Source: Spongilla lacustris (lineage: Eukaryota; Porifera; Demospongiae; Spongillida; Spongillidae). Taken from it: a stretch of DNA of 64,000 nt. The notes beneath the pieces were generated by a model, which saw only the letters and a program-made list of their open reading frames with translations, was not told the origin of the DNA and did no database searches. The DNA is taken from positions 1,168,000 to 1,231,999 of the forward strand of contig OX442425.1 in the NCBI GenBank assembly GCA_949361645.1, given 5' to 3'. Below are positions 51,289 to 63,126 of the stretch, in pieces. The position numbers were made by a program, and so were the translations under genes. Each line of letters begins with the position of its first letter. Positions within the stretch are counted from its first letter, which is position 1.

Positions 51289-54200
51289 TCAGTGGTGGCC
51301 AGCAATCAATGGTGAGTCATCGACTTTTCTCTTTTTCTTTGTAGGTGAGCTAGGTCCACTGTCCTCCACAAATAACCTCTTGCTGCCAGGGGCTTTCTTA
51401 TCATCTTTTCCTGTCTCCGCAGGCCTACCAGGTGCTGTAAAAGAAATGGTGGTCCAAACCTTACATGACATGTACACACATACATATACACATACACACA
51501 CATGCATACACACATACACACAACAACACTCTCACCTTCTCTGCTCCTAAGTGCCTTGGTACCACTGCTTTCCATCATGTACTTGGTGGCCAGATAGTCC
51601 TAAGTGAGGAACAGCTAATCACATGGCAGGCATCATACGAACATCATATTTAACATGCACTACATGCAACACACACACATCCCTACCTGCACAGTTTCAA
51701 GGACATCTGCTCGCATCTCTTCAGCCATCTTGTGACTGATAAACAGCAAGGGAGCGATCACAAATTACATCACATGTTACTCCTGCACATTACATATCCC
51801 CTACTTAACCTAGACATCATATCATGCTAAAATTATGAATGCTCCCCCACCACAATATTAACTCGTTACCAACCACAGCCCCACCCCCTCCAACCAAAGC
51901 CACACCCCTCCAATCACAGCCCCACCCCCTCCACCCACAGCCCACTCCTTACACATCATGGTCAGACTTGTTGTACATGAAGGCATTCTGGAACATCAGA
52001 AGAATGTCTCGCTGGAACTCCACGTCTGTTTTGATCAGCTGCAGATACACCAATCCCCTCCATCAACCAGCCCACCACAGAGGTGCCCAGCTAGATGGCA
52101 CAAGGTTTACCCCATTTTCAATATTCTTCTTAACAGTAGTGAGGTCCATTGGCCTACAATTAAAACAAAGTGTGGGTTGCAGGTTGATATTATATCGGCA
52201 ATAAAACGAAGTATCTTCAGATCAGTCTGGGGACTAGACTACAAACAGAGACAATCTCAAGATATCTAGTAGCTTGTCTCTAGTCCCCAGACCCATTCCC
52301 TCACCTATGTATCACGTCGTGGTAGCCAGGGGCGTCCTCGTCTTTCACGCGATGCAGGAAGAGGTTGGCATACTTGTGCTGGGCTGCTGCCCTCCACACC
52401 AATATGATGGACTTCCTCCATGACCTCCGGGCATGCTGGGACTCTGTGTCCCCACCCTCACTGAAGTGGGAGCACACACCCACATCACACACCTTACCAC
52501 CTCACACAATGGCACAAACACATCACAGTACACACACAATACTAACCATGGCATTTTATAGCTGTGCCAAATGAAGTAACAGCCATTAGAAGTGGAGTTA
52601 CTTCATGTGAACATTATTGCAAATATGAAAGCCAATGTTGCTAAATCTTTTAAGATATAGTAAATATGACTGTCCTATTTACTACATGACATTTGCTTTC
52701 ATATTTCCAACAAGCATTAGTGAGTACAAAATGATAATCATAGCCTCCATTCAAGGGATGGGGCAATAACTAGTTTTGCTGGCCTGCCATCACTTGGTGA
52801 TTGGACCAACACATCAGTGGTTATGTGCCTAATGCACTTTAAGTGGACCTCTTACCTAATTCAAATATACCGTCAGTGTGATGTGGACAAATAAAACTAG
52901 TACACACAAATCATAGTGTAAAGTCAAAGAACACCCTCACCAATCCATAACAGCACCCAGCAGAGAGGTCCACCCATGCACCAAGCAATAAAGCGGCCAC
53001 TGAACAGTAGTTACCTTGGTGAGAAGGCAGGACTTTGCATGTTTGATGGCAGGGAGGATGACAGGTCATCATCCGAATCAGACTGCAGTTCAGGCACCTA
53101 CAGGAGACATCACACCACACCAACAACAAAGCTATCATTCTATATAATGCCCAAGCTCTATGACCACACACACCTCCCTCTTTCTCCTTTGTGTTGCTTA
53201 GGGGGAAGTGATGGAGAATGAGGTAAGGATTAGAAGACAACAAATATCCATTAGTGCCTCCAAGAAGTGAACATCACAAACTTACGCTGGTAGGAGGTCC
53301 TGGGACGTCTTGTACCCTGAGCCTCCTCCTCCCCATCCCCTTCCTCCTCCTCTGAGTTATCTCTGCTCTCTGCTGGGTAGGACTGTTCCCCTATCTCAGC
53401 CTTGACCCGGCTGTGAGCAGCGGGGGACTTGGCTTTGGTGCCTGCTTTATCCACCATCAACAGCTCCCTCTTGAGGGCTCCACCAGGGGCAGTACTGGGT
53501 TCCCTCTTGAGGGCTCCACCAGGGGCAGTACTAGGTTCCTCCTTGCTCTTATCACCCACACCAGATTTGATCTTCACCTGATCAGCTGGGGGGGTAGGCG
53601 TGACCTTGGCCTGATCATTTGAGGTAGGTGTGGTCTTAGCTTGATCATCTGAGGAGGGAGGTATGACCTTGGCTTGATGGTCTGGGGGAGTAGGTGTGGC
53701 CTTGGCTTGATGGTCTGGGGGAGTAGGTGTGGCCTTGGCTTGATCACTTGATGAGGTAGCCACAGGTTGCTCATTCTGTGCACTAGGTTTGCCCTTGGCT
53801 TTATCATTTAGAAGGTTCGGTTTGGTGTTAGCTTGCTTATCCTGGGGTGCAGGTTTGGACTTGGTGGTGAGTACCTTATCTCCCTGTGCACTCCTCTTGG
53901 GCCCGCCCTTCTTTCCCTTATGCTCACCGTGAGCTGCCTTACTGCCCTGCCCCCTTCCTGGAGCAGCAGGTGACTGCCCCACCCCCACCTCACACCCACT
54001 GACTTTTCCTTCTGATTTCTCTCCAGAGCTGGATGGTAGAATGTTTGTTTCCACGACAACAGAGGGCTGTTGCATCGGTGCCTTGGATTCCTCAGTGCTC
54101 TTGCCCAGAGAAGTCTTCCCCCCTGCCCCTTGCAAAGCAGCTGGTGGCTGGATATCCCGGGGGGATGATGGTACAGCCTGTGATGGTACCATAGAAACCA

Positions 54201-56108
54201 CAGATGGTTTTGAAGAAGGCAATGATTTAATCTGGTATACACTGTCCTGTTCAGTCTGGGGACTAGGAATGTGTGGTGCCAACTGTGACAGTGGGGACTT
54301 GAGAGGTGTAGAAGGTGATCTGAGGAGAGTGGGAGGTCTAGACACAGAAGCTGCTGTTACAGTGGCTGTTACAATGATGCTAGTCGGCATGGCAACACTG
54401 GGAGTCCTGAAAACAGAGGCTGGAGAAGAAGGTTCCGATGTTACCATGGCAACCGTGTTTGAAATGGCACTGGCTGTGACATTGGACTGCTTGTCTTTTA
54501 TAGGCTGGTCCAGTGGTGGGGGTTTGGTGGGCGTGGGGACTTTGAAGGAGGCACACTTGGGGGAAGGTGTGGGCACAGGACTGAATAGTTCAGGGACAAT
54601 GGCAGGGCATGATGGGGAGGAGGGAACAGGAGAGGGGAGGGGTCTGGACACATCAGAAGAAGAAGAAGGAAGTAGCAGAGGTGGTGGCCTTGGATGTTCT
54701 GGCTTGGTCATAAGTGAGCTGGACCTGGGCTGGCCATGCTCTCTTGGGACAGAAGGAAGTTTGGAGTCCGGAGTCTTTGGTTCTGGGCTCACAAACTCTG
54801 GTATGGGGACAGTCAGGCCACCCAAACGGAGGACATTCTTAGTGGCTTCAGGTGATGCAGGAGAAGTGGTGGGGAAAGGGTGTGTGGTTGTGGTATGGGG
54901 AGGAGGGGATAGAGGTGGCAGTGGTGGGGGTGGGGAAAGGGGAGGTGGCATAGGGGGAAGAGGAGGAGGTGGAGGTAAAGACTGGAAGGGTGAAGGGAGG
55001 GATGAAGGTGGGAGAGGGAGGTGAGGTAAGGGAAGGGGAGTAGCAGTAGATGAGGTGAGTGATGACACAAGTGGAAATAAAGGAGCAGATGTAACTGATG
55101 GAAGGTGAGGAACAGCCGTAAGTACAGAAGAAGGTGAGAATACAACGGGGGAGAGGGTAGTGGAGGCCATGGGAGAGAATGTGGGTGGAAGAGCCAAATA
55201 TAGAGGTGTGGAGAGTGCAGCGTGGGAAATAGGTGCAAGAGGAAGAGAGGAAGGGACAGAAGGAATGGATGGTGGTGGTGGAGGAGCAGAGGTGGGAAGG
55301 GAAGATGGGGTGGGAAGGGGAGATGTGGTAGGAAGGGGAGATGGGGTGGGAAGGGGAGATGTGGTTGGAAGGGGAGATGTGGTTGGAAGGGGAGATGGGG
55401 TGGGAAGGGGAGATGTGGTTGGAAGGGGAGATGTGGTAGGAAGGGGAGATGGGGTGGGAAGGGGAGATGTGGTTGGAAGGGGAGATGTGGTTGGAAGGGG
55501 AGATGGGGTGGGAAGGGGAGATGTGGTTGGAAGGGCCGGGAGATGAGGTGGGAAGGGGAGATGGGGTGGGAAGGGGAGATGAGGTGGGAAGGGGAGATGA
55601 GGTGGGAAGGGGAGATGTGGTTGGAAGGGGAGATGGGGTTGGAAGGGGAGATGAGGTGGGAAGGGGAGATGGGGTGGGAAGGGGAGATGTGGTTGGAAGG
55701 GGAGATGGGGTGGGAAGGGGAGATGGGGTTGGAAGGGGAGATGAGGTGGGAAGGGGAGATGGGGTGGGAGCAGTGGAAGCACTGGCAGAACTAAGTGGAA
55801 GAAGTGAGGTAGAAAATGGAGGTGATCTGATTCCATCCGTGAGTGGGACAGACTCAAGCTTTGTCTGTCCCACTGTGGTGGTAGAAGAGTTAACAAGAAC
55901 AGATGAGGGAAGGTTGGTGGACTTGGGTTCAGGAGAAGTGGGTGAGAGGATGGACAGTTCAGAGGAGAAGAAGGGCATCACAGTGGTCAGTTCAGAGGAC
56001 AGGGAAGGCAAAGGTGTGTCCGGTCCAGGGTACAAAGACAGAGGCTTGACCAGTTCAGGCAGGGGGGGAAGGACACACCTGGCCAACTCTGGAAGTGGAG
56101 AGTAGTAG
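51289..56108 (-). CDS. BRD8: BRD8-like bromodomain protein, 5' end unresolved
   Basis: Minus-strand exons: 56108-53286, 53196-53174 (23-nt microexon), 53097-53015, 52460-52305, 52153-52111, 52038-51953, 51735-51687, 51599-51536, 51434-51289; all junctions are GT-AG and in phase. The C-terminal part is one bromodomain: SWRKSIILVWRAAAQHKYAN (helix Z), APGYHDVIHRPMDLTTVKKN (ZA loop), DILLMFQNAFMYNKSDHDVH with the acetyl-lysine-binding Asn, and MAEEMRADVLETVQ (helix C). It matches BRD8, the bromodomain subunit of the TIP60/p400 (NuA4) histone acetyltransferase complex. The tail holds a basic nuclear-localisation motif (KKKRKV). The long first exon is Pro/Ser-rich and disordered, with an 18-bp coding minisatellite. 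A 4-nt insertion at about 55535 separates the frame before the repeat (from 56108) from the frame used after it. The SANT-like N-terminal part of BRD8 is not found; upstream exons must lie elsewhere or are lost. Confidence 0.88.
55290..55770 (-). repeat. 18-bp coding minisatellite in the BRD8-like exon
   Basis: About 26 copies of GTGGGAAGGGGAGATGGG (plus strand), encoding SPLPTP/SPLPTT hexapeptides on the minus strand. The period is a multiple of three, but one unit near 55535 reads AAGGGCCGGGAGATG, four bases longer than its neighbours. Confidence 0.95.
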
Positions 56109-56966
56109 CTGGTGGGTTTTGTTTTAAATTTGTTGTATTGTTACTGACAAAGCCAATCGACACGATTACACAGGATATAACTACTTCACATTTTAGCAAG
56201 GCTCGTTAACACCAATACAAATACTCGCGTGACACACTCTAATTAATGCACACATGTTATAGTAATATACGTCACAATATTAACCCTGTAGGAAACTGAT
56301 GCACCTCACACCCCCAACACCCATTGCAGGCATAATTGGAAACACGCCCCCAATATCAATATAAATTGTCACATGACATGACATAAGCAGTGCAACTACT
56401 CTATGTGGCTTTGTGCTTGCACAAAAAGATTTACACATTAACACAAGCACATACACATGCACACCCCTGCAGTTTGAAGGTAGGGGCAGATAAGATGTGG
56501 TTCTCATCTTCTCATCTTCATCATTCACTTTACCACCAGATGGTTGGGCCCCCCTATTCACTCCCAGGTAACTTCCCTCATGATTTATGTCCAGTATGCA
56601 GTTCTGGCCATCAAGCATACCAGTAAGCAGATATCGATGCAGGCACATGACCACACCCCCTGTAGGGACCACTGTTATAGTGTTTTGAGCATCATATAAT
56701 ACAAAGCGTCGGAGTCTGGAGCATGCAGAGCCCCAGCCCCAGACTCCTAGCTGGACGGAAGGCCGGCCTCACTTTTATTAACAACCTCCCCTCCTTTTTC
56801 TGAATTTCTAGATCCGCCCCCTGCTAGGGCCAAACAGTACAGATGAGCTCTGTGTATACAATCTGCAAGCTATGAATATTTTAAGCAGTTGTGAGCTGCA
56901 ACCTTAAAGGAATCGGAAGTACATTCAGAGCAAACACTGCATGCATGTTGGTACTCTGCTCCACAG
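56109..56966. other. Spacer between BRD8 and the second VPS10 copy
   Basis: 56588-56660 duplicates 37302-37375. 56760-56945 duplicates 26872-27080, including a degraded poly(C)/GGATCCGCCCC element end. Similarity to the first VPS10 gene begins at about 56948, at TGGTACTCTGCTCCACAG. Confidence 0.75.
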
Positions 56967-57072
56967 AGAAATGTGACCACAGGCAGCCCCCTCTGGGTGA
57001 GCTATTTGAGGGGACCCTTCCAACAGGCATCCTTTCCTGGCCTCCTCCCAGAGATGGTAACACATACAATTA

Positions 57073-57259
57073 CATAGGCGGTGGAATAGGGGGTGGGGGG
57101 GGGGGGGGGGGGGGGGGGGGGCCAAAACATATTCACTAAATGTATCGCCATATATGGAATTATTGGGTGATAATTATACCCACATATGGCGATAATTGTA
57201 GTGAATATGTTTTTGGCCCCCTCCCCCCCCCCCCCCCCACCCCCTTATTCCGGCCTATG
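57073..57259. mobile_element. Foldback MITE inserted in a VPS10-copy intron
   Basis: The left end CATAGGCGGTGGAATAGGGG runs into G27, then GCCAAAACATATTCACTA. The right arm is the near-complement (TAGTGAATATGTTTTTGGCC, C-run, TTATTCCGGCCTATG). The centre includes ATCGCCATATATGG paired with CCACATATGGCGAT. The first VPS10 copy has only the CA repeat at this place, so the insertion came after the duplication or was lost from copy 1. Confidence 0.9.
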
Positions 57260-57261
57260 AG

Positions 57262-57405
57262 TCACATACACACAACACACACACATACACACACATGCAC
57301 ACACACACATGCACACACACATGCACACACACATACACACACACATGCACGCACATGCACACACATACATACACACACATATACACACACATACACACAT
57401 ATTAA
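57262..57405. repeat. (CA)n with ATACA/ATGCA interruptions
   Basis: Counterpart of the (CA)n at 32777 in the first VPS10 copy, shorter and much more interrupted. Confidence 0.9.
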
Positions 57406-58064
57406 ACACTTTCTTACTACCCCATATGTCCCCAGTACTACATGGTGATAGATGCCAGTGAAGGCCAGGTGTTCGCCAGCCTGTACATCTCTGATCAGAC
57501 ATGTGGATGACAGGGAACCCCAAGGTTGACATCCATCCTGTGAGCAGTTGAGAGGGCAATATTTATTTGGCCGCAGCAGCTATTAATGGGTAACCATGGT
57601 AATAATGGTAACAAGGTTACATTGTGTACTTATCCCACCTAAAATATTATTACTTTCAGCACTGGTTCAGTAGGAGGAAGCCAGCAAAGTTAACCACATA
57701 ATATTATCATATTATATTCATTGAGTAATAGTCCTGTATACATCATGACATTGTATTTTTGTACATATTGTTCAGTTTGTTTTGGTATTTGATTGAAGCC
57801 AGCAGACTGTTCCACCATGATCTTAATTTAATCAGTAATCTTAAAGGCTCACCTCCTGCTCCAAGCTTTTTTTGTCTACATCTTTTCTCAGGGGGAGGGC
57901 CTTTATGGAACTTACCTTGCCAACAAGTTAGAGTCTAACAGCCCCTATGGCCTAACAGTGATCAAGTTCAATAAGGGAGGAGTCTGGCAGAGATTGGCCC
58001 CACCCACAGGAAGCTGCTCACTGGTACATAACACATGTGATCTACACACTAACATCATCACATC

Positions 58065-58182
58065 ATCACCTTCACACCCACACCCACAACCACAACCACA
58101 ACCACAACCACACCCACACCCACACCCACAACCACACCCACACCCACACCCACAACCACACCCACACCACAACCACACCCAA
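58065..58182. repeat. (CACAAC/CACACC)n repeat
   Basis: Hexanucleotide repeat just before exon 9' of the VPS10 copy; the first gene has a shorter version at 33670-33735. Confidence 0.9.
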
Positions 58183-60581
58183 CAGCCTGGATGCTCTCTC
58201 CATCTTTGCATGGATTTCGATATAGAAAATGGCTACCAATCTATTCTTACCCAGGACTCAGCCATTGGATTCATCATGGCTTTAGGTAAGCCATATTATA
58301 TGTATTGTAATATCCATGGGTAGGTAAGCTGATTGTCCTTGTTCAATGGCATCATGGGTCACTGATACTCCTCCCTCTACCCCTCCCACTACCCCACCCT
58401 CTGCCCCTCCCTCTTACAGGGAACCTTGGCCCCACCCTTATCAGTGACCCCAACACCCTCGGGCTGTACTTCTCCAGTGATGGGGGCACCACATGGCAGG
58501 GGGTGGAAAATGGATGCTGGCAGTTCCAGTTTGTTGGTCAGGGATCCATCATTGTGGCTATCCCTAAATGGAGCCCCGCTGACCTCATCCTCTGGTCATG
58601 TGACGGGGGCACAAGCTGGCAAACTGATAACCTCCCCGAAGCGCTATCAGTGGTGGGCATGCTCACTGAACCAGGGGAGAAGGCCCTACATGCCAGGTTG
58701 GACCAGGCTGAGGTGGTGTTCTGTGTGTTCAAATACAATGAAATGTTTAAATTTCAGTGTGTTTGGGCACACACACTCAGATGAGTGGGTTCTGGTAGAC
58801 CTGGACTTCTCCTTCCTGACCAACTCATGCTCACCTTATCAGTACTCTCCATGGCAACGGTTAAATCAGGTGACCATAATTTTCATCGAACCATTACATG
58901 TAAAGTACAAATGTATTCTATAGCCTGTCATGGGAGAAAGACATAGGCTGATAACTGGCTTCAATTTGTTGATCAGAGAGAGAGGATAGTTGAGTGGATG
59001 GGGAGAGGGGACAGGGAGGGGTGGGGGAGAGAGGAGAGGCATATTCTTTACCCAAGGTCCTCACAGACAGGAGCACCCATCTGTATACATGGAGAGATGG
59101 TCAGCTATGAGCGTAGGAGGCCTGGTGTGTGTGGCCTGATTGACCCTGACTCCACCATGGCAACAAACAGGTCCACTTGCTTGTGTTCAAATGAGGATTT
59201 TGAATGGTTAGCAGTTAGTCCATTAATAATGTTAAGGTTATTAAAGTCTCCTCTGGTCCAGTGATGCTGGCTTTGTGCGTACCAATCTGGATGGTCCCTG
59301 TTCCCCAGTGGAAGGCTACATATACCCTCCTCCCTCTCCCACTAACTGTCCACAGGGGACCAGCTACAACTACACCAGTGGGTAGGTGTGGCCTGCTTAC
59401 CAGGTGGGTGTGGCCACCCCTATTTCCTCCCTAGGTACAGAAGGATACCAGGTGACAGGTGTGAGGCAACAGATAAAGATATGTCCTTACCTGTGGTCGT
59501 TCCTTGTCCAACCAGTAAGCCAATCCTTCACAGATGTTTAAATGATCAGCATTACCCTTGGCCGCCTTGGGGAATATTTGTTCCCCAAGAGTAACACACA
59601 TTTGCTGACCTCTAACTCCCACTAGATATAATGACTACAAACAAATCCTTCACTATGTGGCATTGTTATCTGATCCCAACATCCCACTGTACTTAACTGA
59701 TAGAGCTCCATACATTTTATGTCATACACATTACCCCTGTCCAGAGTGACTATTCTATCCTTCCCCTGTCCTTTCCTCAATCCCTCTCTCCAGCTGTTCA
59801 CATGACCAGTACTTCTATTCTGGGTACCAGTACCAGACCTGATTCTAGAACCAGTACCAGACCTGTCCCTGGTACCAGTGCTGGATCTGTTCCAGGCACC
59901 AGCATCTCTGTTCCAAGTGCTACCACAGACCCTGCAGTTACCCCTCTGGAGCTGACAGTTGGTTTGGGTGTGGAGATAGCTCTTACCCTGCTGGTGGTGG
60001 TCATGGCTGTGGTGGCTTCCTTAGCCTTTGTTTACTGCAAAAGGTATGAGGGCAGCCATTTTATTGTTATCAAAAAATTTTATCTTCCAAAAAAAAATTT
60101 CACCATGAATCTGCAGTGTTAGATTGCCGATTTAGCATCTGTCGATCTGTTTGTGTGCACTGCCTGTAATTTTCGTTATCTCAGGACATATGGCCATAGG
60201 AAGTACTCAAGACTTCTGGATGACAAGGTGTGGGAAGGAAGTGAGTTGGTACAGTATCCTGTAATAGAGTATGAAGATGAGTGTGAGGAGGAAGAGGTCA
60301 GAGGTCAAGGCAAAGGAGGGCAAAGTGAAGAGAAAGAAAGCAGAGGGCAAAGTGAAGAGCTGTTTGATGACGGCAGCAGTGGCTCTGAGTTGAAAGAAAT
60401 AGGAAGTCCTGAGAGCTTTGCCCATTGCCAACCAGCACATGTGGGTGGTTATGACTCTTTCCTGTGATGTCATCATGATGTCATCATTGTGCTCTGAGGG
60501 CTCAAGTACCCCCAGAAGACTCAACATCCATACTTGTGCAATTCACCTATTCTCATGTACAATTTTTATAATCAAAATTAA

Positions 60582-60587
60582 AATAAA
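60582..60587 (+). terminator. Poly(A) signal of the VPS10 copy
   Basis: AATAAA 115 nt after the stop, matching the position in the first gene. Similarity between the two loci ends just after this point. Confidence 0.5.
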
Positions 60588-60831
60588 AGAAGATCTTTTG
60601 TTGTACCACACTGCCATTAATTGGTATGGTGCATTAGACATAATTAGCAGCCAATGCAACCAAGGTGGTTTTTATTAAATCCAGGTGGCAGGTATAAATA
60701 GTAGTACACAGAACAGCTGCTAGATATGCACTGGTATACACCATGTTGATTTCAAACATTGATATGATCAGCACAGCAAACAAGGTTGGACCATAGCTGG
60801 AAATGTACATGCTGTTACACTCACTTCTGTA

Positions 60832-61745
60832 GGTCAAGGGCTGCTGGTGCCCTGGTAGGTCAAGGGCTGCTGGTGCCCTGGTAGATCAAGGGCTGCTGGT
60901 GCCCTGGTAGGTCAAGGGCTGCTGGTGCCCTGGTAGGTCAAGGGCTGCTGGTGCCCTGGTAGGTCAAGGGCTGCTGGTGCCCTGGTAGATCAAGGGCTGC
61001 TGGTGTCCTGGTAGGTCAGGGGCTCCTGGTGCCCTGGTAGGTCAGGGGCTGCTAGTGCCCTGGTAGGTCAAGGGCTGCTGGTGCCCTGGTAGATCAGAGG
61101 CTGCTGGTGCCCTGGTAGGTCATGAAGGGCTGCTGGTGCCCTGGTAGGTCAAGGGCTGCTGGTGCCCTGGTAGGTCAAGGGCTGCTGGTGCCCTGGTAGG
61201 TCAAGGGCTGCTGGTGCCCTGGTAGGTCAAGGGCTGCTGGTGCCCTGGTAGATCAAGGGCTGCTGGTGCCCTGGTAGTTCAAGGGCTGCTGGTGCCCTGG
61301 TAGGTCAAGGGCTGCTGGTGCCCTGGTAGGTCAGGGGCTGCTGGTGCCCTGGTAGGTCAAGGGCTGCTGGTGCCCTGGTAGGTCAGGGGCTGCTGGTGCC
61401 CTGGTAGGTCAAGGGCTGCTGGTGCCCTGGTAGGTCAGGGGCTGCTGGTGCCCTGGTAGGTCAAGGGCTGCTGGTGCCCTGGTAGGTCAGGGGCTGCTGG
61501 TGCCCTGGTAGGTCAAGGGCTGCTGGTGCCCTGGTAGGTCAGGGGCTGCTGGTGCCCTGGTAGGTAAAGGGCTGCTGGTGCCCTGGTAGGTCAGGGGCTG
61601 CTGGTGCCCTGGTAGGTCAAGGGCTGCTGGTGCCCTGGTAGGTCAGGGGCTGCTGGAGCCCTGGTAGGTCAAGGGCTGCTGGTGCCCTGGTAGGTCAGGG
61701 GCTGCTGGAGCCCTGGTAGGTCAAGGGCTGCTGGTGCCCTGGTAG
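60832..61745. repeat. 26-bp minisatellite with 52-bp higher-order units
   Basis: About 35 copies of GGTAGGTCAAGGGCTGCTGG plus TGCCCT. From about 61290 to the right end TCAAGGG and TCAGGGG units alternate, giving a 52-bp dimer. The left half lacks this alternation. Confidence 0.97.
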
Positions 61746-61807
61746 GCTCCTGGGCGTGAACATACAAGGTTCCCACTGCGCATTCGTACATTAAATTTAA
61801 TTTGGCA

Positions 61808-61840
61808 GGGGGGGGGGGGGGGGGGGGCCGGGGGGGGGCA
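61808..61840. repeat. Poly(G) tract
   Basis: G20 followed by CC and a second G run, next to GCATGGTTTGCCCCTCCC. Probably the edge of another poly(C/G)-bearing element. Confidence 0.8.
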
Positions 61841-62039
61841 TGGTTTGCCCCTCCCATTGCCCCACCTAATAAGGATATGCCTCCTTTCTATGTTGATTTT
61901 AATGTTATGACATCATGCAGTGATGCAGAGTAAGTGCACATGGCACACTATCAGCTCAGGCCTGTGTACATGTACAGTAAATATCACCTTTTACACAGAA
62001 CCCTTTCAATTTCATGCAGTGTTAGGAATTTCAATTTCC

Positions 62040-63050
62040 GTGTTATTGTTCAGAAGTGATCTAGCCAAGTGGGTGCCAAAGTAGGGGGTGGGACCCATAG
62101 CACCAAGATACCCATGGTGGTATGAGCTCTGGGAAGAATGTAGAGCATTCATCCAATACCGCCTGTCTGGAGACAACACTAATAGCATTTTGCATGTCAA
62201 CTTTGAAGAAAACGAAATCCTCATCCATCCAGTGCTCCTCGATGCACCTCCTGACACCATGAGCAATCTTCTCCACACCTGCCCGACATGCCACACCCAG
62301 TTGTAGTGGCTGAAATCCCTCGGCCGCCTTGTCTTTTAACAAGGCACACATTTCCCAGCTAGTCATCTCAATGTTTCCCCCACTGCTATTGGCCTAATAT
62401 CAGGTGGGCAACCCTCCTTGATTTTGTTAAGACTGGCTCCAGCCAAGATACGTGACACTGAGGTAGGGGGCTTTTCTTGCTATGAGGATGTTAATTATTT
62501 GCCTAAGGGAGGAGCAGATGGGAATGTGAAGAGGAATGCTGACCACATCAAGGAGGTGTTGCACCCGAAGGCCTGAGGGACCAGCCGCAGTGTCCTTGGG
62601 GAAGGACCGCAAGATTGCTATAATGTTGAAGTACGGTTCCAATGAAACAGGTGTTGTGTGGACAACAGGGGGTACTGGTGTGGGACAGCTGGGATGCTTG
62701 GATTTCAACAGTTGCGACGTCTCCCAACTTATTATCCGACCACATATTGCACAGAATATCAACTGGAAGGGGCTTGTCATGGCGTCCCTTACATCGGAGG
62801 GATGGAAGGACACACTTTGGGAGCATAAACAGCTTAAGCCACGCCTCCTCTGTGTTCTCTAGGATGACACACCTCAAGACTGATGACGAGGCTCGTGCAA
62901 AGGCCGGCCTATGGAATGAAGCGCAGGGTGGGCTGATTGAGAAGGCACACAACCTCAAAGGTGGGAAGGCCTGGTTCAGGTTAGATAAGAAGGGCCTAGG
63001 TAGGATTAGGTGGTGCAAAGTCTGGGACTGAAGAAACCACCCCTCCACTA
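62040..63050 (-). mobile_element. Reverse-transcriptase fragment of a retroelement
   Basis: Minus strand, 5' to 3': LENTEEAWLKLFMLPKCVLP, then DILCNMWSDNKLG, RSFPKDTAAGPSGLRVQHLL (the conserved K-x-TAAGPSGL block before the RT domain), GFQPLQLGVACRAGVEKIAH, FKVDMQNAISVVSRQAVLDE (the catalytic block normally D-x-x-N-A-F), ending at SWCYGSHPLLWHPLG. Frame shifts occur near 62550 and 62430-62370. The downstream YxDD block is missing, so the copy is 3'-truncated and inactive. The order suggests a non-LTR-type element; family not assigned. Confidence 0.75.
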
Positions 63051-63126
63051 TTAAATAAGTTCGTTTTGTAGCAAAGGACTGAGCAGAGCTTTCAAATAAT
63101 AGTGATATTGACGACAGAAATAGATA

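Larger units (their letters stand above)
56967..60467 (+). pseudogene. Second, 5'-truncated copy of the VPS10 receptor gene
   Basis: Exons corresponding to exons 6-16 of the gene at 29720: 56967-57056, 57436-57539, 57892-58023, 58186-58285, 58420-58717, 58758-58869, 59067-59206, 59262-59381, 59435-59514, 59794-60043, 60185-60467. Eight of the eleven have exactly the same length as in the first copy; exon 8' is three bases longer. Exon 7' is 79 nt shorter than its counterpart: two internal deletions in the LYISD region shift the frame. The first five exons, including the signal peptide, are absent. The 10CC module, membrane helix and tail are intact, with YSRLL kept, and most differences are single bases, so duplication is recent. 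From sequence alone it is a pseudogene, unless an alternative start yields a short membrane protein from the C-terminal part. Confidence 0.85.

Noticed and set aside
52619..52708. Imperfect hairpin (AAATATGAAAGC / GCTTTCATATTT)
   Set aside because: About 20-bp arms in AT-rich intron sequence; could be a small MITE but the support is weak.
54041..55024. 327-codon plus-strand frame opposite the BRD8 exon
   Set aside because: Shadow of the Pro/Ser-rich minus-strand exon; the bromodomain exons fix the coding strand.
58037..58225. His/Thr-rich frames over the CACAAC repeat
   Set aside because: Low-complexity artefact next to VPS10 exon 9'.
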